Below are positions 11,576-25,400 of a stretch of 64,000 bases of DNA, piece after piece; within the stretch, counting starts at the first letter, position 1, and each line of letters begins with the position of its first letter. Origin of the DNA: Vitis vinifera. Taxonomy: Eukaryota > Streptophyta > Magnoliopsida > Vitales > Vitaceae. Below the pieces are notes generated by a model. That model ran no database searches. It saw nothing but the letters and a program-made list of their open reading frames with translations, and had not been told where the DNA came from. Location of the stretch: the NCBI RefSeq assembly GCF_030704535.1, contig NC_081822.1, forward strand, positions 10,285,001 to 10,349,000. Direction: 5' to 3'. Made by a program: the position numbers and the translations under genes.

Positions 11576-13600
11576 ATGAACAGAGCCAATTGGTTTTTAT
11601 AATTTGAATAAGTGCTCACCAAATAGGCAAGTCACTCCACTGGACCGTCCAACATTTCAAATGGCAATATAACCTCCTCATATATTTCATATATTGTCAA
11701 CCGAGCAGGGTCTCTAACAAAACGGCTGTTGCCACCCTTGCTCCACGGGTCACCCAATGAAAATTTTTTTAGAATGTTTGAGAATGGTTCTCAACACCAG
11801 TTTTATTTATTTATTTATTATAGTTTTAAAAAAATCATTTTGAAAACAAGATATTTTTAAGGACATATTTTAATTATTTTCTCTTATTGGAAAATGAAGG
11901 AAGAAAGATCAATTCCGGTTGGGTTATGCCAACCAAGAAAGAAAGGGACGATTTTTTTTCATTCTTCAAGCAAAAAACAAAGAAAGAACACTCAGCTGAA
12001 GCACACCACAAAAAGAAAGAGCGAGCAAGAGAAAACCACAAAAAGAGTGACTGTTAAAGGGGCCGCTCTTAAGGATTCGATATGACACAGGAAGTGAAAT
12101 GCCATCTTTCCTCAAGCCCATGCCATCAGAGCTGAATTCAATGGAGAGGAACATTGGTGAGTCCAAACCTAAACTTCAGTTGCAGCCCTTCTCGCATTTA
12201 TCGCTACAACATTGTTCATTCTAGTTCCTTTGTTTTTTAACCCATCATTTACTAAAACCAAGTTACATAGTCAAAATAACTAATTTGAATTAAACTAAAC
12301 CACTTAGTTCTCATCAATAATTGAAGAAATAAAAATAAAATAATTCAAATTTAGCGGTATGTTCCCAAAAATAAACTTTTATTTTTAAAAACAAAGTAAA
12401 ACTAACCTTAAAATCTGTTCTCAAAAATGAGTTTTCAAACAAGTATTTTCAGACATTTCAAACAAATACTTTATTCCTAGAAAGAGATATATCTCAAGCA
12501 TAGTTCAGATCAAGGTCTCCAAACAAGCTCCAGCCTGATAGCTTGGTGATACCCCAAGCCAGTCACCGTGTTTAAAAATAAAATTAAGGAAAAAAAACCA
12601 TGAAAAGCAGAGTAAAAAAAGTGTCAAGAATATATTCATATGTATAAAACTTGTGGTTTTGAGTGCAAAGCACCATGACTACCATTTTGCAAAACTATGG
12701 ACAAAAGGGAGATAGGGAAATGTGTCAATTAATCTGGATTATTTGAAGCACCATGATACCAAATATCAGCTACTGTATCTGCTTCCTTGCAATACTAGTG
12801 GATTGCCACTACTTCAGAAAACCAAGAGACATGGTCCAAACGGTCTAATCAGAGCCAGGAGCTGTTGGAAGAGCGGTATCCCTGCATCAGAGTATTATAA
12901 AGGAAATGTTATCATCACACTCTGCAAGTGCATTAGATGATTTTCGCACAAGGAGATTCTCAGAATATAGATGTCCATCTCCTATCTTTCTACCCTCGAA
13001 AACTATGCAGGGTTGAAAATTTTGAGAAATTTTCAACAAGCATGGTTTGACAAATATCTGGAGGAACTCGGTGTGTGAGAGAAAACAGTGTGTGGTTACA
13101 GATTCCAGGGCGTTATATAGGAGCAGTCCTTCAGAGTTAATCTATTAGCAAGGAAAACTTACAACAAAGACCACACCTACTGTTTCATCCATGTCCAATA
13201 CAATGAGTGCACAAACTGTTGTGTCCTTGACCGACTGTCCAGGATTAAATAAAAAACAGTGCCAACAAAGGCAGTGGGACTAGGCTAGAACACAGAATAC
13301 TGAGGTGGTAATACAGGTAGGCATGTGTAAATAACAGGTCATAAGGAGATGTCATAGCCTTTTTCTTTCTTAGAAAAAGAGCTCACTTCTTTAAGATAAA
13401 AGTAACATAATGGACTACACAAGGTCGAAAGGTATAGGGGACAGTTAGGAAGAAAATTCAATCTAATATCAGAAATGCGTATTCACCATTTTGACAATGG
13501 AGGGGATAGCTCTTGAACTGCAAAAGAGGAGAATTTCTTTCTACAAAGGATTGGACAGGAAAGCCTAGAATGTAAATATGTGAGTATGAGAGGGAGAGAG
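11576..13600. other. Intergenic DNA and likely 3' flank of the PP2C gene
   Basis: No protein-coding feature was recognised. The part nearest 13600 should contain the 3' untranslated region of the minus-strand phosphatase gene. I could not place a polyadenylation site with confidence. Confidence 0.45.
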
Positions 13601-16600
13601 TCATACATTACTGTAACTGGTAATATAGGAAACAACGACAGTGATATCATCAAGCTTGCCACCATAATAACGGATCCCAGCATCTTGGGCAGCAGTGGAG
13701 AAAGGTGTCTGCCGGTTTTTGTCCTGTGCTCGTTGGCGTGCTAATGCTGCAATCTTCTGAGCTGTCACCTGAGGCCCTAAACTGGCTCTAGTGGCATGAA
13801 CCACCACTGCGATAACCTCATTATTGTACAGATTGTCAAACAGTCCATCTGTGCCAGCAATTACAACATCTCCTGGAGCAACAGGAATTGTAAAAACCTG
13901 CAACAATCAGATTGTTAGCAACAGACCTATAAGATAGAATGAATGCAAGGATGTGACATTGCTAGGGAGTGCTTAATTGTACTAATGTACTCCAAAACGC
14001 AGTTTAGAATATATTGAAAGAGCGCACTTCCTTTTGCAGCAGCACCATACTGAGGTCAGCAGTTCAAAGAACAGGACACCTTCATTAGATTCAAAGTACC
14101 CCATACCATGGAAAAAGGTTATTGGATACCCACACTATGCATTTTCATTTATTAGCCTGTTCATCCATAAGTAGAAGTAATTCAAATCAACTGACCTGAC
14201 CAGAGCTAGGTAAATCACCACCATTTCCACTCTCTAGTTGATAGGTGAAATTGAAATCATGCTGCTGTACTGGGGACCGGAAGACAGTACATCCATCTCT
14301 TATCACTATGAATCCACTGTCCCCTAAATTAATGGCATGGAGACCCTGCAGTGAGAAGTAGAAACATGAATACATTTATTTCAGCAAAATACAGAAGCCT
14401 CTTGCTGTTGTTTTTTTTTTATTATTAAAAAAAAATAAACCACCAAAAGTGTTATCAAGCGAATAGTGCCAATCAGTTATTATAATTTGAACAATCATTC
14501 ACAAGTTTCTCTTGTTTTTTTTTTTCTTAATAAAAAAAATGTAACAACCAAAAGTGTTATCAAGTGAATGGTGTCAAAAGTGTTATCATTGTAATAACCA
14601 TGATCAACAGAACCGCCAGTTCTCTACCATAAACAGGGCAAAAGGGGGAAAAATCACCATCAAGGATCCAAAATGGTGGATGACCTCAAGGAAGAGAGGG
14701 CATGGTAAACAAGGAATTATAGTTGTTGCTTGCAGAACACAACCACATAATTGAATTCTATATTGCCCTTCAGCATCTACCATGCAACCATATGCTCATT
14801 GTTTTGGGGCAAAAGCTATGTTCTGGCATTAATAGAAGAGCAAACAAAGGTGTGTGCCTACAATGGAAGTATACCTGCTCTGTGAGGGCTATAATGCATG
14901 CTGTTGAGGACCCTTTGGCTTTTGTGCTAAAGTGAGCTTTCTCCAAAACCCTAGCTGGGTCCACAGAACCCTTAGGCTCCTCTTGGATTGCAGTTACTGA
15001 ATTAGACATGAGTTCTCGTGCATACTGCCCTGAATCAACACCAAGTTCTGCCCAGCCACCAACACCATCTGCCACACCTATGGCATGTTCATCAATACAA
15101 ATGAAGTGAGCATCCTCACCACCAGTTTCTTCTTTGTCAGGATGGGGCAGGTAACATGACCCTGATAGAAATTTCAAGGTTCTGTCCGATTGGATGTTCC
15201 TGTAGTCAAAATCAATTAACATGATAAATGGGAATAATAGAGGCTCATTACATTACTCAACTGGCTTATATTAATAGACTCAAGGTTTTTTTTCACTAAA
15301 CATTGTGCTTTTATTCATGGATGTTTTTATGCTGTTATGGCTTCACTGGAATGTGAGTTGTTTCTGTGTATCTTTATTTGTGTTGTTTGGACGTAGGTGG
15401 GTAAAAGGATGTGTTAGCCTGAGGTACAGGGTGATGATCCATTGCCTAACAGCTTAAACTTCCAGATCAATTGGTAGCTTGACATGGTATTTAGAGCTCT
15501 GGTTTCTAGAAGTCTCGAGTTCTAGTCTCTCTGTTTGTCTATTCTCTCATTCATTTCTATAGGATCCATGATCCATCATTTGCCCCTCGACCTGGGGATA
15601 TGAGGCTGCACATGAGTTATGAATATCTTTTCTGTCAATTGTAGCTTTAAGAGGATGTTGGCTTCTACATATTAAATACACAAGTGTAATATAACACAAA
15701 ATCCATCCTGAACAAGCTTCTCACTGTTCAGATTCAGGAAATTAAAAGCAAGAAAGCTTCCTATTGATATCAAGGGCTTTTCTTTGGGTAATAATTATTT
15801 ATCTCGTACAGTCATGGAAATAGTTATCTATTACCCATACCATTGAATATTACAAGCAGCTGACTGACATAGCCAAACTAAAACCTGAAAGTGCATTAGC
15901 TAAATCACAGAAATGTAACAAGTAGATGACAGGCAAAGTAGAACCAAAATCCTTAGTTATATATATATATATATATGAAATGAATATAATAGGGGGTAAA
16001 AATGGTAGGATTTTAAAGAGTTTAACTGTATCATACCATTTAAAACCATTGATGACTAGCATTTTGAAAACTTCATCGGAAACCCACAAAAATAATCTTT
16101 TTGAGTTTTTAGCTATTGTTCTAGCTCCAAATTCCAACTGGGCATACATATTTTTCTCTGTGTTGTTGATACGTTTGTCTTTGTATATCATCTCCAAAAA
16201 GTTCCAACTTTTTACATTTGTCACTATTCCTTCCCCACTGAAAAAATAAAATCTGAAGAAAAAGCTAATAAAGCGAAGTTTCTATTTACCAATCAGTACT
16301 ATTTTCAATGTCAACATTCAAATCATTTGAACAACAATTTCTTAATATCATCATAAGAATAAATTTACTTATATTCTCAACATTTCATGTGATTTTTACA
16401 TCAACTATGTAATTTGTTCATGTAGGATCCCTTTCCCTTTTATAACCAGTTTCTGACCTTAAAGTATATTTTAAACAATCAATAAAATATCTTTTAAGAG
16501 AAAATCTTTGAATTTGATTTTTCTAAGAAGGTGTGAACAATGGTTAAAAATTTGGGTGCAGCATTATAGTGTGTCTCATATCATGTATCATATATGTATC

Positions 16601-18404
16601 ATAAGATACCCTTAAGATAATTGGTGACTAAAAAATGTATTCCAGTGTTGTATAGTATCTTCATTATATTTTTTTTTAATCTTTTTTAACCATGCCAATA
16701 TCTGAAAGGACAACATTCAAATCAATGCCAAAGGACATCAAACTAATCCATATATGACATGGTCACATACAAAGTACTCATCATATACTGTAAAGAAAAT
16801 AAAAGTACTAGTTGATGCACTCTTTGAAAAAATAAAATAAAAATAAAAAGTAAGGAAACCATATAATATGGTCATATTCTCAACCCTAAGGAAATATGAT
16901 ATTATGACTATGATTAATATCCTAATTTTGTGAAGTTTTGGGTTGGATTGTGAAAACTATGAGGGAGAGTTGGTGGAAAAGAGAAAAAGGAGGAAAAAGA
17001 GAAAAAATAAAAAGTGAATGAAAATTTAAAGGTAAAAAAAGTTTAAATTCAATTATTTTTTCTAATATGCTTGTCCAATGCTATTTCCATTTTACAGAGA
17101 GTAAAGAATTAAAAAATATATAAATTTTTAAATAATTCTTGTTATATTAATTTTTCTTTGTATCATCCATGAAAACCAAACATGAGAATTTAAGATTCTC
17201 CCCCTCCCCCCCCCCCCCCCCCCCCCCCCCTTTTTAATTTCCCTACACTTTTGATGATGAAAACTGAGTCTAAATATTCCTAGATGACATAACAAAAATC
17301 ACATACTACTTCTGAAGTGTTTGCGAGTGCCAATATAGCTCATTCAATTGCATTAATCTCTTGCTGCCAAAATCAGAAAGATATGAACATCCTCAAATAT
17401 GCAAGAAAGTTAGTTCAGTGCCAATCATATCTTATATATTAAAGAAAATTAAACAGTGATTATGTGTGCCAGTGTGTGATTCAATTACAACTATTTTGAC
17501 TAACTAGTGGATCGAATCACAAAATCCAAGATGCTAAATTTGGTGATAGGTGAACATGTGAAACGTATTTTTAATGATTTAATCCAATCACATAAGTTCC
17601 CAAGTCTAATTAATAAGAGAACATAAGCCGCATGAGAACATACTGTTCAGAAGAAACCGAAGAATTTGCAAGCTGTTCCTCAAGTTGAGAATTGTGAAAT
17701 GACATATCGGGTGCAGTTCCAGCAGAGTAACATGCAGATAATGATCCATGGAAATCTCTCAATCCAGATAAAATATATGGATTAGAATTGCTTCTCCTCT
17801 TTGCAGCATTGTATATGAAATATCCATAAAGCAAACAATTATTGGACTGCTCTTGAATTGTTAAGCTCATGCTAGCCTTTCTGCAGCTATTGAAACCTCT
17901 ATTGCCATGAAAATTACTACCATTTTTTATAGACACTGAGAGATGCACATGCCTTGAAATAAAATTATCTAAGTGGCAATCACCTAACACTGCTCTGGGA
18001 CTACAAGCAGCCATAGGTGTCTTCTGTGACACATAGGAAAAGACGCCTGGCTTAGAGAGTGCAGAATCGATGTGATATGCACAAGCCTGCAATGAAGGGC
18101 CAGACACGGATGGAATGGAGAACGCGCGAGAAAGTGTTCCAACAACAGAAAGAGTCCTTCTTTGATTTCCTAAATGTGAATCTGATCTTGCCACAAAATC
18201 AGTGCCAGGGTGTAATAATACATGCAGGTCTGATAAGCTTGAAAATGGTTTAGAATGAAACAACCTAGAGTTCCCAAACAACAGTTTTCCTCGCCAAAGT
18301 AGAACCTCCACCGAGTCTTGGAGCCCACCTCCTTGCCCGATGGTTGATCTTTGGATCCCATGGTGAACTGCCTTTCTCAGTCTTGAAAAATAGGATGATG
18401 ACAT
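13601..18404 (-). CDS. Protein phosphatase 2C (PPM family), PP2C 55/80-like
   Basis: Four coding exons are proposed: 18404-17644, 15199-14875, 14345-14196 and 13897-13601. All introns are GT-AG and phases agree, giving 510 residues. The catalytic domain starts near residue 265 and is compact. GVADGVGGW (Asp298-Gly299) and TDGLFDNL (Asp429) supply metal-binding aspartates. GDSG at 370-373 and KLDDIT (Asp495-496) complete the usual PPM motifs. These enzymes remove phosphate from Ser/Thr using Mn or Mg. The first ~250 residues are Ser-rich, unlike the catalytic part, and start MSSSYFSRLRKA, which could be an organelle-targeting region (inference). Within plants the domain best matches the small PP2C 55/80-type group rather than the ABA co-receptor type. 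Intron 1 is 2.4 kb. Exon 1 is the least certain for its start; no upstream in-frame ATG looked better. Confidence 0.88.
15958..15976. repeat. (TA)n microsatellite in PP2C intron 1
   Basis: A pure TA run of about nine repeats inside the long first coding intron. Of interest only as a marker. Confidence 0.8.
17206..17230. repeat. Uninterrupted run of 25 C (25 G in the PP2C transcript)
   Basis: After CCCCCT at 17200-17205 there are 25 consecutive C on the + strand. The PP2C gene is read from the minus strand, so its pre-mRNA intron 1 would carry G25, long enough for G-quadruplex structures. Length may be an assembly approximation, since homopolymers are hard to sequence. Confidence 0.85.
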
Positions 18405-19400
18405 CTTACCCTCTTAAATAGAACAACTTTTGTTGAACACTTCTATTGTAGAGAACCAGATCATTAGCGCCACAAATTAAAAAAATTCTCATCACTCTTA
18501 ATGCATCCACAGTAGAGTTACTCCTCTGAGTTAAGGAACACAGAAACCTGAAATACAAGAACCAATATGGCACGAAATAAATATAGAGACATAGACAGTA
18601 AATGTAATATTTGAAGTCAATCCGTGTCCAGTTGTTTATATGCCTAAATCAATAAATAAGAAACAAAAATCATCCTGACTCATCCACAACTACATCATTT
18701 TATCAAACTTGGTTCAACAGTCAATGATTGTATTGCTTTTGGTAATATAGCAGAGTTTCATTATCAACCATCCTCATCATCGCAACCAAAAAACAGAGGA
18801 CACCCAAACCACGAACATTACATACCTTTTCCCAGAAACAAACAGCCTCTGTGTTCTGCTTGATTCCTAGGAAAAAGGGAAACAAACAACTCAAGTAAAC
18901 TAATCCAATAATTAAATTAGAATTTCCCAGTCTCCCAAACAGTGAAAAGGGCTGAGAAGTCAAAAACCATTCGCTCTTTCCCTTCATATTCCCACCAACC
19001 AAACGAAAAAAAATTCAAAAAAAGGGAAATTTTACAAAAACTCAGAAAAACATAAACCAAAATTAAAAAATAGAGGCCAGTAAACTACACCTTTCTGGAC
19101 GAAACCGAAACCCTACCCCTAAAACAATATAATCCCAATGAAATTCAGAGTAGGAATCTCCTCTCTTAAATTCCTGGAAAGTTTCAGGGTTAGGCAGAAA
19201 ACACGAGCCAACTTACTCTATCTAACCTTCTCTCCCAGATTTCCCGATCGTCCAAAAACACGATCGAATCGAGAAACTTCTTGGATGCCACCTAACACCC
19301 CAAAACCCTAAAAGCCACAAGAAAAATGAGCTAGGGCCCTTACTTTTAGTTCAAAATTGTTACTTACGGATTATCGTATATGTATTTCGTTCCATTTGAG
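18405..19400 (-). other. 5' flank of PP2C gene, with a probable 5'-UTR intron
   Basis: On the minus strand a good acceptor (TTTCAG/GTTTCTG) lies with its exon starting at 18547, and a strong donor (GTAAGT) lies at 19367-19362. If both are used, the leader has an intron of about 0.8 kb and transcription starts beyond 19368. This is inferred from splice signals alone; transcript data would decide it. Confidence 0.35.
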
Positions 19401-22400
19401 GAATCTTTTCCTTTATTTTCTGACTAGCCTGTCCTTGTCGTTTGAGGCAGAACTGGCGACCGTTTTGGCAAATTAGAGAGAACGTATTGGTCATTTTGCT
19501 CTGAATTTGCCCCTGCCAGTTGGTGTTTCGAATATGCTTCTGTTTTATCCGACAGATAAATCTTGTTCCATGTCTCCCCACCCTATGATTTTTGTTATTG
19601 ATATCTCCCGTCTTCATTCACCCCGATTTACAATTTTTCGTTATGAAAATATTGTTATTTTAAGGATTCGTCTCTTTGAAAAAAATGCATGTTCACATAT
19701 TCATTTAAAAATAATTATAAAATAAATTTCTCTAAAAATAATTTAAGTTTTATACACTCGTCAATCAAATATATTACTTAAAATTATTAAATGTGATATT
19801 TATATCATTAAAATGTAGTACTCGAATGATTAAATATAATATTTTTGATAAAAAAAATACAAAATACTAATTAATTTTAACTACTTACATAAAAATAAAC
19901 TTAAATTCTCATTTTACGATATTTTTTTATAGGAGTATATGAAAATACTATTTTCCCTAATTTCTTTTCTTTCCCTAAGGTTTTGACTAAAATTTCGTTG
20001 TATTCCTTTCTTATTATTTTTATTTTTTATTTTCACTCATCTTCCCTTTTACTTCAATAATAGAGATATTTGATGAAATTTTTAAAATTTCAAGTGTTAG
20101 GTATATTTACTCTAAACTATAAGGGAGGTAAATGAAATTAATCCTTATTTTAATAAAAAAATAAATTAAAAAAATTATCTATCGTCAAACCCTTAAACAA
20201 ACTATTGCTGTTATCATTGTTATTTATAAAAATCACTTATTTAAGAATAATTTAATTGTGATATAATTTTTTCCATCGGACAAAGTCAATTCCAAGTGGA
20301 TAAACCTCCCAAAATTAAAATATTATCTCTTTTACTTTTAAGGAAAAAAAAAATTTTGTAATAATTGTATGGGATAAATTTTGATTTTGACTAACAATAA
20401 GTACATGAGCTTTCCAATATTATAATTTTTAAATTCAATCTAAAAAATAAAAGTCTATTTGACTGTGTGATTGAAAACCAATTTTCTATTTTTAAAATTT
20501 TTTAGTATTATTTGGAATCATTTCCTAGAAATAGATTTTAAAAACAAAGTAAAACAAAAAACAATTTATAAAAAAATTAGAAGTTATTTTCATCAATTTT
20601 TTTAAAAAATTTAGGTTCATTTGAACATATTTTCTTAAACTTGTTTTTAATTTTTTTCTTTTTTTTTTTTTAAGTCGAGATATGGAAAACAAAATAATAG
20701 TCAAAATGGCAAAGATAAGAAACAAGAAAATAGAAAGATAAATGTAGTAAAAAAAAAAAAGAAGAAGCTATGACTATGTTAATTATATCGAAAATATAGC
20801 CGATGACTATGTTAATTAATAGTCTCTCATGTAATTGGGTGATAATTGATGCAAAATCTTAATTCTTGACCAATATCACTTGTTAATAACCTTGAACTTT
20901 TTGCACCAAATTTGAATTTGTGTTGTCGAAAATAAGCTATTTTGTACTAATCTTTCATGCACATTCAACAAATCTCAGTATATTGTGCCAAAATCAAATT
21001 CTCTTTCATTTACTTTATATTAACAGACTCTAATGAAATTTTGATGGATATGTTTGAGGATATTTAAAAAGAGTTTTTCTAAAAAACATTTGAATTTCTT
21101 TGAGTCTGTTTTAGAGTAATTTTAGAAAACGTTTTTAGTTTAAAACCTGTTTTTGAAAATAGATAAAGTGTTTGATAAATTTTAGGAAATATTTTTAAAA
21201 ATCTGAAAAATCATTTATAATTTTTTCTGGACAAACACTTGATAGGTGATTCTCTTAAAAATATATTTGAAGAAAACACTGCACTAAAAATACTTTGAAT
21301 AAAAGTACTGTCAAATTTATTCTTAAGAGTTTATTTGATAATCATTCTTAGAGGTACTTTTAATTTAAAAAGTATTATTTTAAAAAATATTATATGTTTG
21401 ACAAAATTTCTGAAATACTATTAAAAAATTTAAAAAATCACTAAAAATGTATTTGACAATGATTTTAAAAAGTATTTATAATCTTTCTAATATTTAAAAT
21501 TTTTTATTTTTCAATAATTAGAAAGTTTAAAAACACTTTTTATAATCACTATCAAATTCATTCTTATAATATTAAAAAATTACTTTTAATGTTTTTTTTT
21601 TTTTAAAAAAAAAAACACTTGATAGATGATTCTTCTATAAACACTTCCAAATAAAATGTTTCAAGTAGACATATTGTCAAATACACTCTTAATAATAAAA
21701 TTCTATTTGAGAATTAAAACATGAAAAATAAATTTGTATATTTTCTTTGTGAAAATATCATGCAATAATGTAAAATACAAAAATTTATAAAGCATTTTTC
21801 ATATCTCATGATACTCTATAAAAAATAATTGAGGAAGACCTTAAATATATTTTAAAAAAACTTGAAATATAAGATAAATTATTAAAAAGTAGTTTTTATT
21901 TTTATTTTTTAATTAAATGTATGTTTTAAGTTAGCAAACCGTTTTCAAGATGCTATCTTAAACACCCAAGGTAAATTGACCATTTCCTCCACTTATGTGT
22001 AGTTGAATCTTGAGTGTAACCAAATGATAGGATTTGGTAGTTGAATCTTAAATGAACTTATGACTAAGTTTCAGTCACTCTTTAAATCAAATCTATATTA
22101 TGTCAATACAAGGAGAAAAATGCAACACCTTTCATAGTTTTTTGTTTAAGGGCAAAGTTATCATATCAATTTTTGTACTTCTCATTCACCTCTTTACCTT
22201 ACAAAATTTGATACAATTGTTCAAGAATTGTTTTCTATTTCTTTTTCTTTTTTTTACATTTTGGGAAATTGTATTTTGATACTTACTTTAGAAAATTTGA
22301 AAATAATTAATATGAATATATTTGAAAGTTGTCTTCAAAAATGATTTTCCAGAAAAATATTTTTGAGAGCCAAAAAAATAGAAAACCGCTTTTAAAAACA

Positions 22401-22419
22401 TAAAATAAAATATTTTTTA
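19401..22419. other. AT-rich intergenic DNA with decayed inverted-repeat element
   Basis: No gene recognised. The stretch around 21090-21690 resembles the element at 27222-28154: short words such as AAAGTGTTTG, AAATCTGAAAAA and CACTTGATAGGTGATTCT recur in the same order, so it is probably a degenerate member of that family. Confidence 0.4.
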
Positions 22420-25400
22420 ATAACATATTTTAATTATTTTTACTTGTTTTCTTAAAATTGTTTTAAAAATAATTATACAAATACAAATATTGATTGGAAA
22501 TAAAAGTTGCTTTTGAAAAATTTTTAAAAACATAAAAAATAGGTTAAAGAAAATTTCAAGCAAAGATGAAAACAAGTCACCTTCTCCATCAAATCACTTG
22601 TGTTATTGAAATAAAATTTGAAAAATAGTTTTTAAGAACAATTTTTGAAAACTGTTCTCTATTTTTGTAAGACAAAAGTTTGTTTGGAAATCTAAAATAT
22701 TTTTAACTTATTTTTAATATTATTAAATATATTTTAAAAATAATTATATATATTTTAATTTTAAATATTATACATCTTTGTATAATTAGCAAAAAATAGT
22801 TTTTGATTAGCAAATGTGTTTTCTATGTTTTTTGTTATAGAAAAAAACTTATCTTTTACCATTAGTAAGAACTTATTTCAGTTGCATATTATAAGGAATT
22901 TGAACAACTACTTCAAATATAGTATCAAAAAGTACTACTTGTGGAACCTCAACATCTACCGGCTTATTAGCTAAATGACAATTGACACATAAGTTTCCAA
23001 ATAGGGCTTGATTTTTTTTTTCCCCCTTTTGTTTTGTTTTCTTTTCATTTTTGAGCATGTGGGTGCTCATTTTAACGCCCAAATACACAGATTCGACATG
23101 ATAATAAGAATGATGAAAAGCCTACTTCTCACTTTTCAACCAAAGAAGTCCACCATCAGGGAATAGCTTGAAAATAAGGGATTATGCCCAATCTGATGAT
23201 ATTATTACTATGCCAGTGGGAAAGAGGTGGGTGGATTTTGCAGGAACAACTTGGAGTGCCTTCTGTAGTGAAAAGTGAAAACCAATGGCTGATGAAAGAG
23301 TCTTCCAACAGGTTAGAGAGGGGTCCCTCAATTCAAAACATGGAGATTGTCTTTGTCCATCTTAAATGACACTATTCTTGAGTTCTGTTCGTCTTTACAG
23401 GAAAATTATGTTTTTTTACCAATAACTGATAGCATGATGGGAAGTACAGCTTCATACAATTCTTAATCTCTTTCAGGTAAAGCATACCGATGAACCAGAC
23501 TCAGGTGAGCTGGTTTCAGGCAGAGATGCAGCAATTCAATGCATGAACTCAATCCACCAAGCTGAATACATAACAAGTTTATTTCAATTAATACATACTA
23601 TTACATAATCCCACAATATCATATACCAAATTAGTTTACACTACCATATTAGATACTCTGGCTCATCTTTATCACAGAAACTCCAAACACCAGGAAAATT
23701 TTCAGCTTAAAATCCTTCTAAAGAGAATGTGAGCACCATACTGAGGCTGCAGGGTGATAAACTGCATTGGGGCATGAACATATGTTGATGATAACTCAAA
23801 AGAATAATGTTGGATGATCATAGAGAGGGCAATTTTTGCCTCAACCACTGCAAGAGTTTGACCTACACAGATCCTGGGGCCCAACCCAAAGGGGAAAAAC
23901 GAGGCTAGATGCTTCCGAGGCTCCTTAAATCTCAGTGGATTGAAATCATTAGCATCTTCACCCCATATTTTAGGGTCGTGATGAACAGCAGTCATGGCCA
24001 AGTACAGTTGGGTGTTTGCAGGAATATCTAGACTCCCTAGCTTGACATTTCTGGATACTTTCCTTGTCATCGCCACAACAGGGGGGTAGAGTCGAAGTGT
24101 TTCATTGAGTATCATGCTTACCTGTAAACAATAGTATAAAGTGTATATTTATCATACTAATGTAGAAAGCTAGGTCCTGCCACATATATTGAAAATGACT
24201 GAAAAAATTTCATGAATCCTGTCAACTACTTGAAATTTTTTACGTGGAGTTTTGGTGAGCTTACAATTTTAAGGTCGTTTAAATTCTCTGCTGCAGAAGG
24301 CGCATTGTGTCCATAGATGCGAACCACTTCTTCCCGTGCTTTGTCTTGCCATTCTTGATGAAAAGCTAGAAGAAGAAGAGCCCAAGTCAAAAGATTAGCA
24401 GTCGTTTCCTTTCCTGCAAAGTAGAATGTCTTGCATTCGCCTATAACATCCTCCACTCCAAACATCTCTTCTCCTCCCTGCTGATTCTTGTTGGCAGACA
24501 TTAATAGACTAATTAAATTTTCTGAATTTTCCTTTGCTTTGCTATTAGTCTCAATTAACATCCGAATTGACTTTCGAGTTTCCTCCTCAAGTCTCCACCT
24601 TTCTCTGTTCTTCTTAGTGGGCAAAAATCTGTATATAATTTGGTTTTACAAAAACTTGTCAACTTCTTGTTATGTCATGCTCTAGACCAACTCTCCAATG
24701 AAGCGTTGAAAAAGATAAGCAGAGACATTGATAATTATAACCACCTTCCTTTTCTTCCCATATACTTTACCTCTGTACCAAAGCCCTCTAAGTTTGTCAT
24801 GCAATTAGACTAATAAGGTTAAAGCATGAGAGTTTGTTGAAGATAAGCATCACCTGAAGCCGGGAATATAAACACTTCTTATAGCCTGGGAGACAAGGTG
24901 CATCTGCTGTTCTTGTAATTCAAAAATGCGCTTCCCCTCTTCAAAGCTGCTTCCAAAAGCAGTTCTTGATATGATATCTGCTGTGAGGTTGTGCAGTTCT
25001 TTGTGCGCATCAATCTCCAACTCCTCCCTCCCTCCTCTTTCTTCCTCCCACTTCTCCATCATCTTTGTAACACTAGCCACAATTTCTGAAATCCACCCCT
25101 GTCAATACAATTTTGGCATTGTCCCAGAGTGGGTTCACATCATTCCATGGCAGCTTATGGATTCATTTATGGCCTATTGCATCCCACTAGTCCATTATAA
25201 ATATTTTTTTTTGTTAAGCAACTTAATTATTGGGAACAGCTACTATAAAATATGCAGAAAGCAGAAAAAAAAGGTGGGCAATAATGGAACATCCGTTGGA
25301 TTCTTCTACAAATATGGTAAACCCAGGCTCTTCATTCTATGGATAATTAAACCGCCCCCATTAAAATATGAAAATGAGCATAAAACAAATCATTCTTCAT

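Noticed and set aside
12722..12940. Possible small gene downstream of the PP2C gene
   Set aside because: No domain, no splice context, and it runs against the 3' flank of the phosphatase gene.
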